DNA of 64,000 nt, taken from the NCBI GenBank assembly GCA_037140615.1, contig JBAXED010000004.1, positions 14,474 to 78,473 on the forward strand, given 5' to 3'. Origin of the DNA: CAINVV01 sp037140615. Lineage in GTDB: Bacteria; Bacteroidota; Bacteroidia; Bacteroidales; Prolixibacteraceae. The stretch's first letter is position 1. Each line of letters starts with the position of its first letter. A program made the position numbers and the translations under genes. The notes under the pieces were generated by a model. That model was given only the letters and a program-made list of their open reading frames with translations, ran no database searches and had not been told where the DNA came from. This document shows, piece after piece, positions 42,772 to 52,233 of this stretch.

Positions 42772-44253
42772 CTAAGCGGGCATATCCGGCAAAGACCAGC
42801 CTTCACGGTAGTTGTGTTTGATCAGGTCGGCAGCAAACCCTTTTGCACTGATTGGTTCACTGAATTTTTTGTTGAATGTTGGGTGTCCGTCATTTATTAC
42901 AAACCCATCATCCAGACAGAAATTGAAGGTTTCATTGTCATGAATATTGGTGAAATTCATATTTGGTCCATCCCAAAGCAGCTCTTTGTTGAGGTCCTGA
43001 AGGCGAACCGCCAATACGCCCATCACCACCATCTCGTTAAACGGTCCGGCTTGCGAGAAAGGAGATGCAGTTTCAGTCCTACTTTCAGGACTCTCCTTGC
43101 AAGAGCGAATCCAATCCTGTTCGTGACTTGTTGTAATGCGTGGAATTGTTTTAGGAACTGTTGGCACACGTCCTGAGAGTAGCCAAGGATTGACCCCATA
43201 GCAACCACATGCAATGCTATCTTTGGTTCCGTGGAAAATTACACCGCCTCCATCGTCGTTCATATCCTTGCCTTCCGGCCAATTTGAGGGTTTCATGGGT
43301 CTCATTCCACCATCCATCCAGGTAACTGTAACTTCAGGAAAATTCATTTTGATACCCTTGATTTTTGGACGTGCCGGGAAAATCATTTGGACCAATTCTG
43401 AGTTGGGCGGAGTATCTGTCATCAAAAGGGTAGAGGCGCCCTGAACTCTGGTTGGATAGCCTAGTTTGAGCCCCATAAATACGGGATGCAAGATGTGACA
43501 AGCCATATCTCCAAGCGCGCCTGTGCCGAAGTCCCACCAACCGCGGAAAGTCCATGGTGTATACATTCTATGGTAAGGACGAAACTTTGCAGGACCGATA
43601 AAAAGGTCCCAGTTCATGGTATCAGGTGGCCACATTCCATCTTTTGGTCTGGCAAGTCCCTGTGGCCACAAAGGACGGTCCGTAAAGGCTTCTACCCTGG
43701 TAACATCCCCAATCTCGCCATTCCATAGCCATTCCTGAATCAAACGGACGCCTTCTCCTGAGGATCCCTGATTACCCATCGAAGTGGCCACTTTATGTTT
43801 TACGGCTAGTTTAGTAAGCAGTCGTGACTCGTAAACTGAGTGTGTCAACGGTTTCTGAATGTAGACATGTTTGTTCAATGTCATGGCATGTGCACCGACG
43901 ATGGCATGGTTATGGTCGGCCGTCGCCACCAAAACCGCATCAATGTCTTTGTTCATTTCGTCATACATTTTTCGCCAGTCCCAGTATTTTTTCGCTTTGG
44001 GAAAGTGCTCGAAACAGCGCTGACTGTGGTCCCAGTCGACATCGCACAATGCTACGATGTTCTCTGTTTCCATCTGTTTTAAATTTCCGAACCCCATTCC
44101 GCCAATGCCGACACCTGCAATGTTCAGTTTGTCACTTGGAGCCTTATGCCCCAATCCGGCAATGGTGTTCGAAGGAACTACCGTGATTGCTGCAGCTGCT
44201 GCAGCCGATGTCCCAATGAAACCTCTTCTTGAAAGATTGTTTTTTGGATTCAT
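42772..44253 (-). CDS. Tat-exported Gfo/Idh/MocA-type oxidoreductase
   Basis: 493 residues. A twin-arginine leader (LSRRGFIGTSAAAAAA) is followed by the NAD-binding Rossmann domain (AGVGIGGMG, VALCDVDW) and VQKPLTHSVYE-like residues near 130 where EKP is typical; here it reads IQKPLTHSV. Members oxidise or isomerise sugars with tightly bound NAD. Export by Tat fits a pre-folded cofactor protein in the periplasm. The neighbours (aldolase, DUF1080 protein and a second Gfo/Idh) suggest a sugar-catabolic locus; the substrate is unknown. Confidence 0.88.
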   Translation of the reverse strand: MNPKNNLSRRGFIGTSAAAAAAITVVPSNTIAGLGHKAPSDKLNIAGVGIGGMGFGNLKQMETENIVALCDVDWDHSQRCFEHFPKAKKYWDWRKMYDEMNKDIDAVLVATADHNHAIVGAHAMTLNKHVYIQKPLTHSVYESRLLTKLAVKHKVATSMGNQGSSGEGVRLIQEWLWNGEIGDVTRVEAFTDRPLWPQGLARPKDGMWPPDTMNWDLFIGPAKFRPYHRMYTPWTFRGWWDFGTGALGDMACHILHPVFMGLKLGYPTRVQGASTLLMTDTPPNSELVQMIFPARPKIKGIKMNFPEVTVTWMDGGMRPMKPSNWPEGKDMNDDGGGVIFHGTKDSIACGCYGVNPWLLSGRVPTVPKTIPRITTSHEQDWIRSCKESPESRTETASPFSQAGPFNEMVVMGVLAVRLQDLNKELLWDGPNMNFTNIHDNETFNFCLDDGFVINDGHPTFNKKFSEPISAKGFAADLIKHNYREGWSLPDMPA

Positions 44254-44454
44254 GATGTTAATATTAATAGTTATTGATTGGCCAGACCATTAGGAATATA
44301 ACTTGGTCAGACCCTCAAATTTATCGTTTAATTTTAGAAACGAAAAGCCAATCCAAACTATTTTGAGGTGGAACAACAAATTAGTAAATTGCCATAGTTT
44401 CAAGTTTGGGTTTCAAATACTACTATTAACGTTAACAAGTCAACCAAATTACTG

Positions 44455-45267
44455 ATGGAAAAGACTTTGCTTAAAAAAATAAGAGCAGGGAAGGTTGTTT
44501 TTGGTACATGCATGACATCCACTTCCCCCACATGGCCGGCTATTGCCAAGCGGGCAGGATTGGATTTTGTGTTTTTGGATACAGAGCATATTCCATTGGA
44601 AAGAATGGAAATAGCCCATTTGTGCCAAATCTTAAGAGCTATGGGTATTGCACCCATCGTTAGGATTCCCTCGCCTGACCCATACAAGGCTTGTCAGATG
44701 ATGGATGCAGGGGCAGAAGGCGTAGTTGCACCCTATCTGGAAAATACAAATCAGATCAAGGAACTGGTTGGGGCGTTAAAATACAGACCATTAAAAGGGG
44801 AGCTACTTGATAAATTTCTAAACGGTGAAATTGAACCAGATCCTGTACTTAAGGAATATCTTGATAAATGGAACGAAGGCAACGTATGCATTGCCAATAT
44901 TGAGAGTTTATCTGCTTTGGGAAAATTGGAAGATCTTTTATCGATTAAAGGACTTGATGCAGTTTTCATTGGCCCCCATGATCTGTCGATCAGTTTAGGT
45001 TTGCCGGAGCAATATGATCATCCATTGTTCGAATCTGCAGTTAAAAAAATCATTCGGATCTCGAAGGACAATGGGCTCGCAGTAGGTATTCATTTCTCAG
45101 AATCACCCGATAGGCAAATCCGCTGGATGAAAGAGGGAGTCAATATGGTTATTCACAGTTCTGATTTGGCTATGTTCTCCCAAAGATTGCTGCTCGATAT
45201 GGAATGCATCAAAAGTGCCATTGGTGAGAGGAGTGTGAAAGCAGATACTTCCGGCGATGTTATCTGA
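44455..45267 (+). CDS. HpcH/HpaI-family aldolase
   Basis: 270 residues forming a TIM barrel of the phosphoenolpyruvate/pyruvate class II aldolase group. Motifs: FGTCMTSTSPTWPAIAKRAG, VFLDTEHIPL, VRIPSPDPYKACQMMDAGAEGVVAPY, and GLDAVFIGPHDLS. These cover the metal-binding and oxyanion positions. The enzyme likely cleaves a 2-keto-3-deoxy sugar acid to pyruvate and an aldehyde. It is divergent from the 493-residue Gfo/Idh gene, consistent with sugar breakdown. Confidence 0.88.
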   Translation: MEKTLLKKIRAGKVVFGTCMTSTSPTWPAIAKRAGLDFVFLDTEHIPLERMEIAHLCQILRAMGIAPIVRIPSPDPYKACQMMDAGAEGVVAPYLENTNQIKELVGALKYRPLKGELLDKFLNGEIEPDPVLKEYLDKWNEGNVCIANIESLSALGKLEDLLSIKGLDAVFIGPHDLSISLGLPEQYDHPLFESAVKKIIRISKDNGLAVGIHFSESPDRQIRWMKEGVNMVIHSSDLAMFSQRLLLDMECIKSAIGERSVKADTSGDVI

Positions 45268-45338
45268 TTTCCTTTTTAAGATTTAAAAAATTCTTTCCAA
45301 AGGAATTATTTTTATACATCAACTTAAATTACTACAAA

Positions 45339-45941
45339 ATGAAAAACAGATTTGCAACATTTTTAATGGTAGGCATGCTTCTTATTGCGGGCAATTGTGA
45401 AGCACAAAAGTGGATATCGCTTTTTAATGGAAAGGATCTTTCCGGATGGACTCCACATGGTAAGGCATCATGGAGTGTGGAAAATGGCGTATTGGTAGGT
45501 GTTGGAGGAATGGGACACATTTACACAGATGTTGAGTGCACTGATTTCGAAGTCAAGGGTATGTTTCGTATTTCCGCAGATCCGGGTTCCAAAAGCAATA
45601 GTGGATTCTATTTCAGATGTAATGCCCCGGCTAAAAACATTGACGGATTTCCGGAAGGTTATGAGGCTCAGATCTGTCATAACCAGGATGCTTATACCGG
45701 ATGGCTTTGGAAACCAGGTACTCCTACCGGGAAGGCAACAGAATTGCTTACCAAAGATGGGGAGTGGTTCGGGTACCACATAAAAATGGTTGGCGAACAC
45801 ATCGAATTCTGGATCAACGGAAAATCTGTTATGACATACGATGACAAGGAATATAAGAAGGGTCATTTTGCCATTCAGGGACACAATCCAGGGATGAAGA
45901 TTGAGGCCAAGGAGATGTTCTATCGCGAGGTGAAGAAGTAA
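45339..45941 (+). CDS. Secreted DUF1080 (3-keto-disaccharide hydrolase type) protein
   Basis: 200 residues. A signal peptide (to about CEAQ) precedes a concanavalin-like beta-sandwich with the hallmark WISLFNGKDLSGW and later SGFYFRCNAPAKN and GYEAQI. DUF1080 proteins act on 3-keto-glycosides in related Bacteroidota, working with Gfo/Idh oxidoreductases that make the 3-keto sugar. Its position between two such oxidoreductases supports that pathway. Confidence 0.85.
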   Translation: MKNRFATFLMVGMLLIAGNCEAQKWISLFNGKDLSGWTPHGKASWSVENGVLVGVGGMGHIYTDVECTDFEVKGMFRISADPGSKSNSGFYFRCNAPAKNIDGFPEGYEAQICHNQDAYTGWLWKPGTPTGKATELLTKDGEWFGYHIKMVGEHIEFWINGKSVMTYDDKEYKKGHFAIQGHNPGMKIEAKEMFYREVKK

Positions 45942-45946
45942 AGAGA

Positions 45947-46059
45947 AGTGCCTAAAGTGTCTAAAGTGCCTAGAATGTCTAAAGTTAATGCTTTAATCAA
46001 ATCCTGATTGCGGCGTATTTACTTTAGGCATTCTAGGCACTTTAAATACTCTAGGCACT
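45947..46059. terminator. Long hairpin made of 9-bp repeats
   Basis: The left arm (45947-45985) is four copies of GTGYCTARA. The right arm (46021-46059) is its inverted counterpart. The two pair at 35 of 39 positions across a 35-nt loop. It lies between the convergent DUF1080 and Gfo/Idh genes and likely ends both transcripts. Confidence 0.65.
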
Positions 46060-46062
46060 CTT

Positions 46063-47376
46063 TTATAGTTTGGGCAGCTCCCAGGGTGCCCTGTAATTTG
46101 CCAGAATCAGTTTATCAGCTTCAGGATCATTTTTGAAAGCCTGTTTGTCGCCGTCCCAATTTACTTGCCGGCCTAATCGGTAGGCAATGTTCCCAAGCGA
46201 AGCGATGCGTGCAATATGAGCTCCTGTTTCGATGTCGCAGTTAGGTTTTTCCCTGGTTTTAATGCAATCCAGGAAGTTTTTAACGTGCAAATCCAATCCT
46301 TTTCCGGTACTTGGCTGCAGAGGCACTGGTTTCATTCCTTGCAATGCGGAAGTACTCGTTGTCTCAGGGTATACTTCCCAACCTTTTCTATCAACCACCA
46401 AGGTGCCATATTCTCCTATAAAGGCAACTCCGTGTCCCCTGCCATAATTCTGGCCATAAATACCAATTGTATGGTCCCATACGATGTTAAAGTCACCAAA
46501 ATCGTATATTGTCATCATGGTATCAGGAGTTTGCATTGCATCTCCTGGAAAGGCATACTTTCCTCCTGAAGCCATCACTGATTTTGGCACATACTGATTC
46601 ATGCCAAACAAAGCGTAATCCAAAAGATGGACTCCCCAATCTGTCATCAATCCACCGGCATATTCCCAATACCAGCGGAAGGTAAAGTGAAACCGGTTGA
46701 TGTTGAAGGGTCTGCTTGGAGCTGGTCCGAGCCACATATCGTAGTTGACACCTGCAGGCACAGGAGAATCTGGTGCAATAGGAATTGATCCTTTCCATCC
46801 AACATACGACCATGCCCTGGCAGAGCGTACGCGTCCAAGTTTTCCACTGTGAACATATTCCACAGCATTTTTCCAATGCGGATCACTCCTTTGCCACTGG
46901 CCAACCTGCACTACACGTTTATATTTTTGAGCGGCCTTCACCATAAGATTACATTCTTCGATGGTGCGGCCCAATGGTTTTTCACAGTAAACGTCTTTTC
47001 CGCTTTGGCAGGCATAAACCATTGGAAGACAATGCCAATGATCAGGGGTTCCAACAATAACAACATCAATATCCTTTCTGTCAATTACCTTACGGAAATC
47101 TTCATACACATCCGGACGTTTTCCTGTCATTTTTTCCACTTCTGCCGCGCGTTGGTTTAAAATGTTGCTGTCTACGTCACACAATGCTGCGCAAATAACT
47201 CCAGGTTGTTGCAGAAAAGCCGAAAGATCATTGAAGCCCATTCCTTTGCATCCAATAAGCGCCACAACCACTTTGTCGCTGGCCGAAACGCAGGAGCTCA
47301 TGCCATTGGATAATACTGCTATTCCTGAGGCAGTTAAACCGGTATCACGGATAAAATTTCTACGACTGGTATTCAT
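46063..47376 (-). CDS. Tat-exported Gfo/Idh/MocA-type oxidoreductase, second copy
   Basis: 437 residues. The twin-arginine leader reads TSRRNFIRDTGLTASG. The Rossmann start is VVVALIGCKGMGF, and the catalytic-site motif YCEKPLGRTIEE is intact (Glu-Lys-Pro). The sequence differs clearly from the 493-residue protein, so the two likely handle different substrates or steps. Terminates against the DUF1080 gene. Confidence 0.88.
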   Translation of the reverse strand: MNTSRRNFIRDTGLTASGIAVLSNGMSSCVSASDKVVVALIGCKGMGFNDLSAFLQQPGVICAALCDVDSNILNQRAAEVEKMTGKRPDVYEDFRKVIDRKDIDVVIVGTPDHWHCLPMVYACQSGKDVYCEKPLGRTIEECNLMVKAAQKYKRVVQVGQWQRSDPHWKNAVEYVHSGKLGRVRSARAWSYVGWKGSIPIAPDSPVPAGVNYDMWLGPAPSRPFNINRFHFTFRWYWEYAGGLMTDWGVHLLDYALFGMNQYVPKSVMASGGKYAFPGDAMQTPDTMMTIYDFGDFNIVWDHTIGIYGQNYGRGHGVAFIGEYGTLVVDRKGWEVYPETTSTSALQGMKPVPLQPSTGKGLDLHVKNFLDCIKTREKPNCDIETGAHIARIASLGNIAYRLGRQVNWDGDKQAFKNDPEADKLILANYRAPWELPKL

Positions 47377-47510
47377 GTTTAATTTTTAACTGATGTTGAT
47401 AAATGGGCAAGAATTGTTTTTCAAAAACCCGCTAAATTTATATAAAATGGCTGAAATCATTTATCTGCAATCCATTTTATTATTTTTTTCACCTTATTTA
47501 ACAATAATAC

Positions 47511-47541
47511 TTGCAAACCGGCATTCATGATATTATATTTG
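47511..47541 (+). promoter_or_regulatory. Promoter of the 262-residue secreted protein
   Basis: TTG (47511-47513), a 20-bp spacer and TATATTTG (47534-47541) match the Bacteroidetes pattern. It places transcription start after 47541, which rules out the in-frame start at 47527. Confidence 0.55.
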
Positions 47542-47568
47542 TTTTTATTTAAACTAAATAAATATAAT

Positions 47569-48357
47569 ATGAAAAAGCTATTAACGATTTGTATGATTGT
47601 ATTATTGAATGTTGGGGTTCATGCTCAAAATGACACACAAAAATTATATCTATTATTCGAATTTATGCAAGTTAAAGGTGAACAATCCTCAGAATATCTG
47701 CAAGTTGAAGATTTTTGGTCAGGGATTCATAAACAACTTCTTGCGGATAAATCTATTCTAGGATGGGACCTTTGGTCGCTAACGCCAGCTGGCAAGGAAC
47801 AAGGATCACAGTATTTAACTGTAACACTCTTCCCATCTCTTCAAAGCATGCTTCAGGCAATTGGTTCATTGGATGTTATGGCCTATGCCAAGAAAGCTTA
47901 TCCTAATAAAACTGAAAAGGAGCTTAGTGCGTGGATGGATAAAACTATGAAATCCAGGGATATGGCTCATCAGGTACTTTGCCGACTGATTGATAATACA
48001 AAGGATGAATTTAAAATGAAACCCGGCACAATATTTACCATGGATATCATGAAACAAATGGATGACAGCTACGAAAGAGTTGAATCGGAAATATTTAAGC
48101 CGTGGCATCAGAAGATGGTCAATGAAGGAAAGAAGGGATGCTGGAAATTGCTTCAGACGATATTGCCATCAGGAAGTGAAGCATATGGTACCCATTTAAC
48201 TGTTAGTATGTATCAGGATGAAACTCAACTTGCCACCTTCATGGAAAGTTCAGGCGGAGAGATGGATTTCATGACTCAGCTTGCTGTTAAACAGGGACTT
48301 AAAACAAGAGATTTAAGAGAAACAAAAATTGGTAAACTGATCATGACTGTCCAGTAA
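47569..48357 (+). CDS. Secreted protein with two related halves, function unknown
   Basis: 262 residues from the ATG at 47569. A signal peptide (MKKLLTICMIVLLNVGVHAQ) precedes two similar halves of about 110 residues. In each, a helix with W and K (VEDFWSGIHKQL; VESEIFKPWHQKMV) is followed by a strand pair (GWDLWSLTPAG...YLTVTLF; CWKLLQTILPSG...HLTVSMY). The pattern suggests a dimeric alpha/beta-barrel fold duplicated in one chain, as in NIPSNAP-like or ABM proteins. I do not recognise the family and assign no activity. Confidence 0.65.
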   Translation: MKKLLTICMIVLLNVGVHAQNDTQKLYLLFEFMQVKGEQSSEYLQVEDFWSGIHKQLLADKSILGWDLWSLTPAGKEQGSQYLTVTLFPSLQSMLQAIGSLDVMAYAKKAYPNKTEKELSAWMDKTMKSRDMAHQVLCRLIDNTKDEFKMKPGTIFTMDIMKQMDDSYERVESEIFKPWHQKMVNEGKKGCWKLLQTILPSGSEAYGTHLTVSMYQDETQLATFMESSGGEMDFMTQLAVKQGLKTRDLRETKIGKLIMTVQ

Positions 48358-48385
48358 TTAATCCACAAACATCTTGCTCTGATTG

Positions 48386-48417
48386 TTGGCAGATTTCCTT
48401 CAAACAGCTTATATTTG
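48386..48417 (+). promoter_or_regulatory. Promoter of the M20 peptidase gene
   Basis: TTG (48386-48388), a 21-bp spacer and TATATTTG (48410-48417). The ATG at 48428 is only 10 bp further, so the transcript has almost no leader. Confidence 0.55.
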
Positions 48418-48427
48418 AGAGAAAAAA

Positions 48428-49795
48428 ATGGATCAACTTGAATCTTATCTTTCTACTAGTCGCAATAGAATTTTAGAAGAATTATTTGGATTAATAAGGA
48501 TTCCCTCAATTAGCTCTCTTGAAAAGCACAAGCCTGATATGTGGAAGGCTGCTGAATACTGGAAGAAAATATTACTGGATGCCGGTGCAGATCTTGCAAC
48601 AATTTATTCAACTCCGGGAAATCCGATTGTCTATGCCGAAAAGATCCTGGATCCTTCCAAACCAACAATTCTAGTGTATGCGCATATGGATGTGATGCCA
48701 GTAGACCCTATTGAAAAATGGCATTCTGATCCTTTTGATCCCATCATTAAGGACGGGAAAATTTGGGCAAGGGGTGCCAATGATGACAAGGGTCAATCTT
48801 TTATTCATGCGAAAGCTTTTGAATATCTGGTAAAAAGTGGAACACTTCCATGCAATGTAAAGTTCATGATAGAAGGGGAGGAAGAGATTGGCTCGACCAA
48901 TTTGGGTGCATTCTGCGAAGAACACAAAGAGATGTTGAAATCAGATATCATTCTTGTATCTGATACTGGAATGATTGCCAAAGATATTCCTTCTATAACT
49001 TCGGGATTAAGAGGTTTAGCCTATTGGGAAGTTGAAGTGACAGGACCCAATAGAGACCTTCACTCTGGTCTTTTTGGAGGAGCTGTTGCGAATCCTATCA
49101 ATGAATTGTGCAAACTGATTGCAAAAATGACCGATGAGGAGAACAAAATCACAATACCGGGCTTTTATGATGATGTAATAGATGTTACTAATGAAGAAAG
49201 AGAAAGGCTTTCTCAGAATCCATTTAATGAATTGAAATATATGGAAGCTTTGGATGTCAAGGAGCTTCAAGGCGAAAAAGGTTATTCTACTACTGAGCGA
49301 ACTGGTATTCGGCCTACTTTTGATGTTTGCGGGATTTGGGGCGGATATACAGGAGAAGGTTCGAAAACTGTCTTGCCATCAAAAGCATATGCAAAAATAA
49401 GTTCAAGACTGGTTCCTAATCAGGATCATGAGAAAATTGCTCTCTTATTTAAGAATTACTTTGGATCAATAGCTCCAAAATCTATCAGGGTAAATGTATC
49501 TGTTCATCATGGAGGGCAAGGGTATTTGTGCCCCATCGATCATCCAGCTTTTCTTGCAGCAGAAAAAGCATACTTTAAAGTATATGATAAGCTTCCAGTT
49601 CCGGTTCGAAGTGGAGGAAGTATTCCAATTGTTTCAACTTTTGAAAAAATACTGGGTGTGAAAACTATTCTGATGGGATTTGGACTTGAATCAGATGCAA
49701 TCCATTCGCCAAATGAACATTTCTTGTTGGAGAATTTCTACAATGGAATAAGGTGTGTTGTTCAATATTATCATTTTTTTAACCAGATAGGGTAG
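48428..49795 (+). CDS. M20-family dipeptidase
   Basis: 455 residues. The two-zinc core is visible: VYAHMDVMPVD (first His-x-Asp), GANDDKGQ (bridging Asp) and IEGEEEIGS (general base Glu), with a dimerisation domain inserted at about 205-340. The size and TSGLRGLAYWEVEVTGPNRDLHSG motif fit the dipeptidase/carnosinase group rather than ArgE. It would hydrolyse short peptides in the cytoplasm. Confidence 0.9.
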   Translation: MDQLESYLSTSRNRILEELFGLIRIPSISSLEKHKPDMWKAAEYWKKILLDAGADLATIYSTPGNPIVYAEKILDPSKPTILVYAHMDVMPVDPIEKWHSDPFDPIIKDGKIWARGANDDKGQSFIHAKAFEYLVKSGTLPCNVKFMIEGEEEIGSTNLGAFCEEHKEMLKSDIILVSDTGMIAKDIPSITSGLRGLAYWEVEVTGPNRDLHSGLFGGAVANPINELCKLIAKMTDEENKITIPGFYDDVIDVTNEERERLSQNPFNELKYMEALDVKELQGEKGYSTTERTGIRPTFDVCGIWGGYTGEGSKTVLPSKAYAKISSRLVPNQDHEKIALLFKNYFGSIAPKSIRVNVSVHHGGQGYLCPIDHPAFLAAEKAYFKVYDKLPVPVRSGGSIPIVSTFEKILGVKTILMGFGLESDAIHSPNEHFLLENFYNGIRCVVQYYHFFNQIG

Positions 49796-49814
49796 GAAAA
49801 TTGATGTCTTTTTC

Positions 49815-49849
49815 AAAAAATACCGGTTCCTATGAATCGGTATTTTTTT
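49815..49849 (+). terminator. Terminator after the M20 peptidase gene
   Basis: AAAAAATACCG (49815-49825) pairs with CGGTATTTTTT around a 13-nt loop and ends in a T-run, 20 bp after the stop codon. Confidence 0.8.
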
Positions 49850-49957
49850 TGATAATTATACTTAGATTCGAAAAATATTGTATTTTTTGACGTGAATGTG
49901 CCTAAATATTCATGATTAATGTTAAAAAAATATGAAATATTGATATATTTATGAAAA

Positions 49958-49972
49958 AAATGGGGGTATTTA
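49958..49972 (+). promoter_or_regulatory. G-tract motif before glnN
   Basis: AAATGGGGGTATTTA, with the G-run at 49962-49966, lies 65 bp before the glnN start at 50031. It matches the G-tract sequences in the PII-operon and lrp-amt spacers. An AAATTTTG at 49996-50003 could be a weak -7 element, placing the G-tract at about -45. A binding site for a nitrogen regulator is inferred. Confidence 0.4.
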
Positions 49973-50030
49973 TAAAATATATGTAATTTAGCTGAAAATT
50001 TTGAATTTATTATTTTTTAAAATTATAGCT

Positions 50031-52220
50031 ATGGCAACAATTAGATTTAAAGCACTTGAGATTTTGATGACCAGAAAGCCTGTCGAGGTAAAAAGAGAAG
50101 AGAATCTGACATCTGATTACTATGGAATGCTGGTTTTCGATCGACCTAAGATGAAAAAATATCTTTCCAAAGATTCTTTTAAAGGTATTTGTGATGCTAT
50201 GGACAATGGCACCACCATTGACAGAAAAATTGCCGATCAGGTAGCCATCGGAATGAAAACATGGGCCATTGAAAACGGAGCAACACACTACACTCACTGG
50301 TTTCATCCATTGACCGACGGAACTGCAGAAAAACATGATGCTTTTATTGATCATTCAGAGATGGGTGGTGTCATTGAAAGTTTTCCAGGTAAATTGTTGG
50401 CTCAACAGGAACCTGATGCATCTTCCTTCCCAAGCGGTGGTATCAGAAATACCTTTGAGGCAAGGGGTTATACGGCATGGGATGTTTCTTCTCCGGCGTT
50501 TGTAGTGGGTACAACACTTTGTATTCCAACTATTTTTATTGCTTACACTGGCGAAGCACTTGATTACAAAGCTCCATTGTTAAAAGTAATGAGTGCGGTT
50601 GACAAGGCAGCAGTAGAAGTATGTCAGTATTTTGATAAAAATGTTACCCAGGTAACAGCTAATCTTGGTTGGGAACAGGAGTATTTTTTGGTTGATGAAG
50701 CTCTATTCATTGCACGTCCTGACCTTGTATTAACAGGACGGACCTTAATGGGACATTCTTCAGCAAAAGACCAGCAACTTGAGGACCACTATTTCGCATC
50801 AATTCCAGAGCGTGTCGCCATGTTTATGATGGATCTGGAAAATGAGGCTTACAAATTGGGTATTCCTGTTAAGACCCGCCACAACGAGGTTGCTCCTAAC
50901 CAATTTGAACTTGCTCCGATTTTTGAAGAGGTTAACCTTGCCAATGACCATAATCAAATGGTTATGGATTTGATGAATAAAATTGCGCGTCATCATGGTT
51001 TCAGAGTATTGTTGCACGAAAAACCATTTTCAGGAATCAATGGTTCAGGAAAACACAACAACTGGTCGCTTTCTACCAACACTGGTGTAAACCTTTATTC
51101 TCCCGGGAAAAATCCAAAATCAAATACACAGTTTCTGACCTTTATCGTCAATACAATCAAGGCGGTATATGACAACCAGGATTTGCTGCGTGCATCCATT
51201 GTGTCTGCAAGCAATTCTCACAGGTTGGGCGCAAATGAAGCACCACCTGCGATTATTTCTACTTTCCTGGGAACAGAAGTTAGCGCCATGCTCGACCAGA
51301 TTGAGGAGATGGTAGGCGAAAAGAAAATGACTCCTGATGAAAAAACTGATCTCAAATTGAACATTGGCCGTATTCCTGAGATCCTGCTTGATAACACGGA
51401 CAGGAACCGTACGTCACCATTTGCATTCACTGGCAACAGATTTGAATTCCGGGCCGTAGGATCTTCTGCCAACTGTGCTTCGGCAATGATAGCCTTGAAT
51501 TCTGTTGTGGCAGCTCAACTGATTCAATTCAAGAAAGATGTCGACAAGTTGATTGACGCGAATGTAAAGAAGGATGAAGCAATCTTTCAGGTATTGAAAA
51601 AATATATCTCAGAATGCAAACCTGTTCGTTTTGATGGCAATGGTTACAGTCAGGAGTGGGCCGACGAAGCAGAACGTCGTGGTTTGACCAACATCAAGAG
51701 TGTGCCACTGGCACTTGACGCTTATCTTTTCAAGAGTTCAAGAAAAGTATTCGAATCACTCGGTATTTTCAATGAGAAAGAGCTTGAAGCCCGTGTTGAG
51801 GTAGAATATGAAAAATATATTAAAAAGATTCAGATTGAGTCTCGGGTATTGGGTGACTTGGCTATCAACCATATTGTGCCAACAGCAATCACATACCAGA
51901 CCATGTTAATTGAAAACGTTAAGGGGTTGAAAATTATTTTCTCCGATGAAGAATTCAATGAGCTAGCTGGTGCCCGTAAAGATTTGATTAAAGAGATTTC
52001 CAATCATATTACCTGCATCAAATCCAAGACCAAGGAAATGATTGATGCCAGGAAAGTTGCCAACGTGATTGAACATGCCAGAGAAAAGTCATTGGCTTAC
52101 GAGCAGAATGTTAAACCATATCTTGAGGATATCCGATACCACATTGATAAACTTGAATTGGTTGTAGACAATGAGTTATGGCCATTGCCAAAATATCGCG
52201 AACTTTTATTTACCCGCTAG
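50031..52220 (+). CDS. glnN: Glutamine synthetase type III
   Basis: 729 residues from the ATG at 50031, the length of GSIII enzymes and far longer than GSI or GSII. Features: the N-terminal beta-grasp with MKTWAIENGATHYTHWFHPL, the ATP/Glu site NLGWEQEYFLVD, KTRHNEVAPNQFELAP, GSGKHNNWSLS, and GNRFEFRAVGSSAN. It assimilates ammonium into glutamine. Together with the two Amt genes and PII this forms the nitrogen-uptake set of the window. The in-frame start at 50001 is not supported by the family N-terminus. Confidence 0.96.
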   Translation: MATIRFKALEILMTRKPVEVKREENLTSDYYGMLVFDRPKMKKYLSKDSFKGICDAMDNGTTIDRKIADQVAIGMKTWAIENGATHYTHWFHPLTDGTAEKHDAFIDHSEMGGVIESFPGKLLAQQEPDASSFPSGGIRNTFEARGYTAWDVSSPAFVVGTTLCIPTIFIAYTGEALDYKAPLLKVMSAVDKAAVEVCQYFDKNVTQVTANLGWEQEYFLVDEALFIARPDLVLTGRTLMGHSSAKDQQLEDHYFASIPERVAMFMMDLENEAYKLGIPVKTRHNEVAPNQFELAPIFEEVNLANDHNQMVMDLMNKIARHHGFRVLLHEKPFSGINGSGKHNNWSLSTNTGVNLYSPGKNPKSNTQFLTFIVNTIKAVYDNQDLLRASIVSASNSHRLGANEAPPAIISTFLGTEVSAMLDQIEEMVGEKKMTPDEKTDLKLNIGRIPEILLDNTDRNRTSPFAFTGNRFEFRAVGSSANCASAMIALNSVVAAQLIQFKKDVDKLIDANVKKDEAIFQVLKKYISECKPVRFDGNGYSQEWADEAERRGLTNIKSVPLALDAYLFKSSRKVFESLGIFNEKELEARVEVEYEKYIKKIQIESRVLGDLAINHIVPTAITYQTMLIENVKGLKIIFSDEEFNELAGARKDLIKEISNHITCIKSKTKEMIDARKVANVIEHAREKSLAYEQNVKPYLEDIRYHIDKLELVVDNELWPLPKYRELLFTR

Positions 52221-52233
52221 AGTAAAATGAAAT

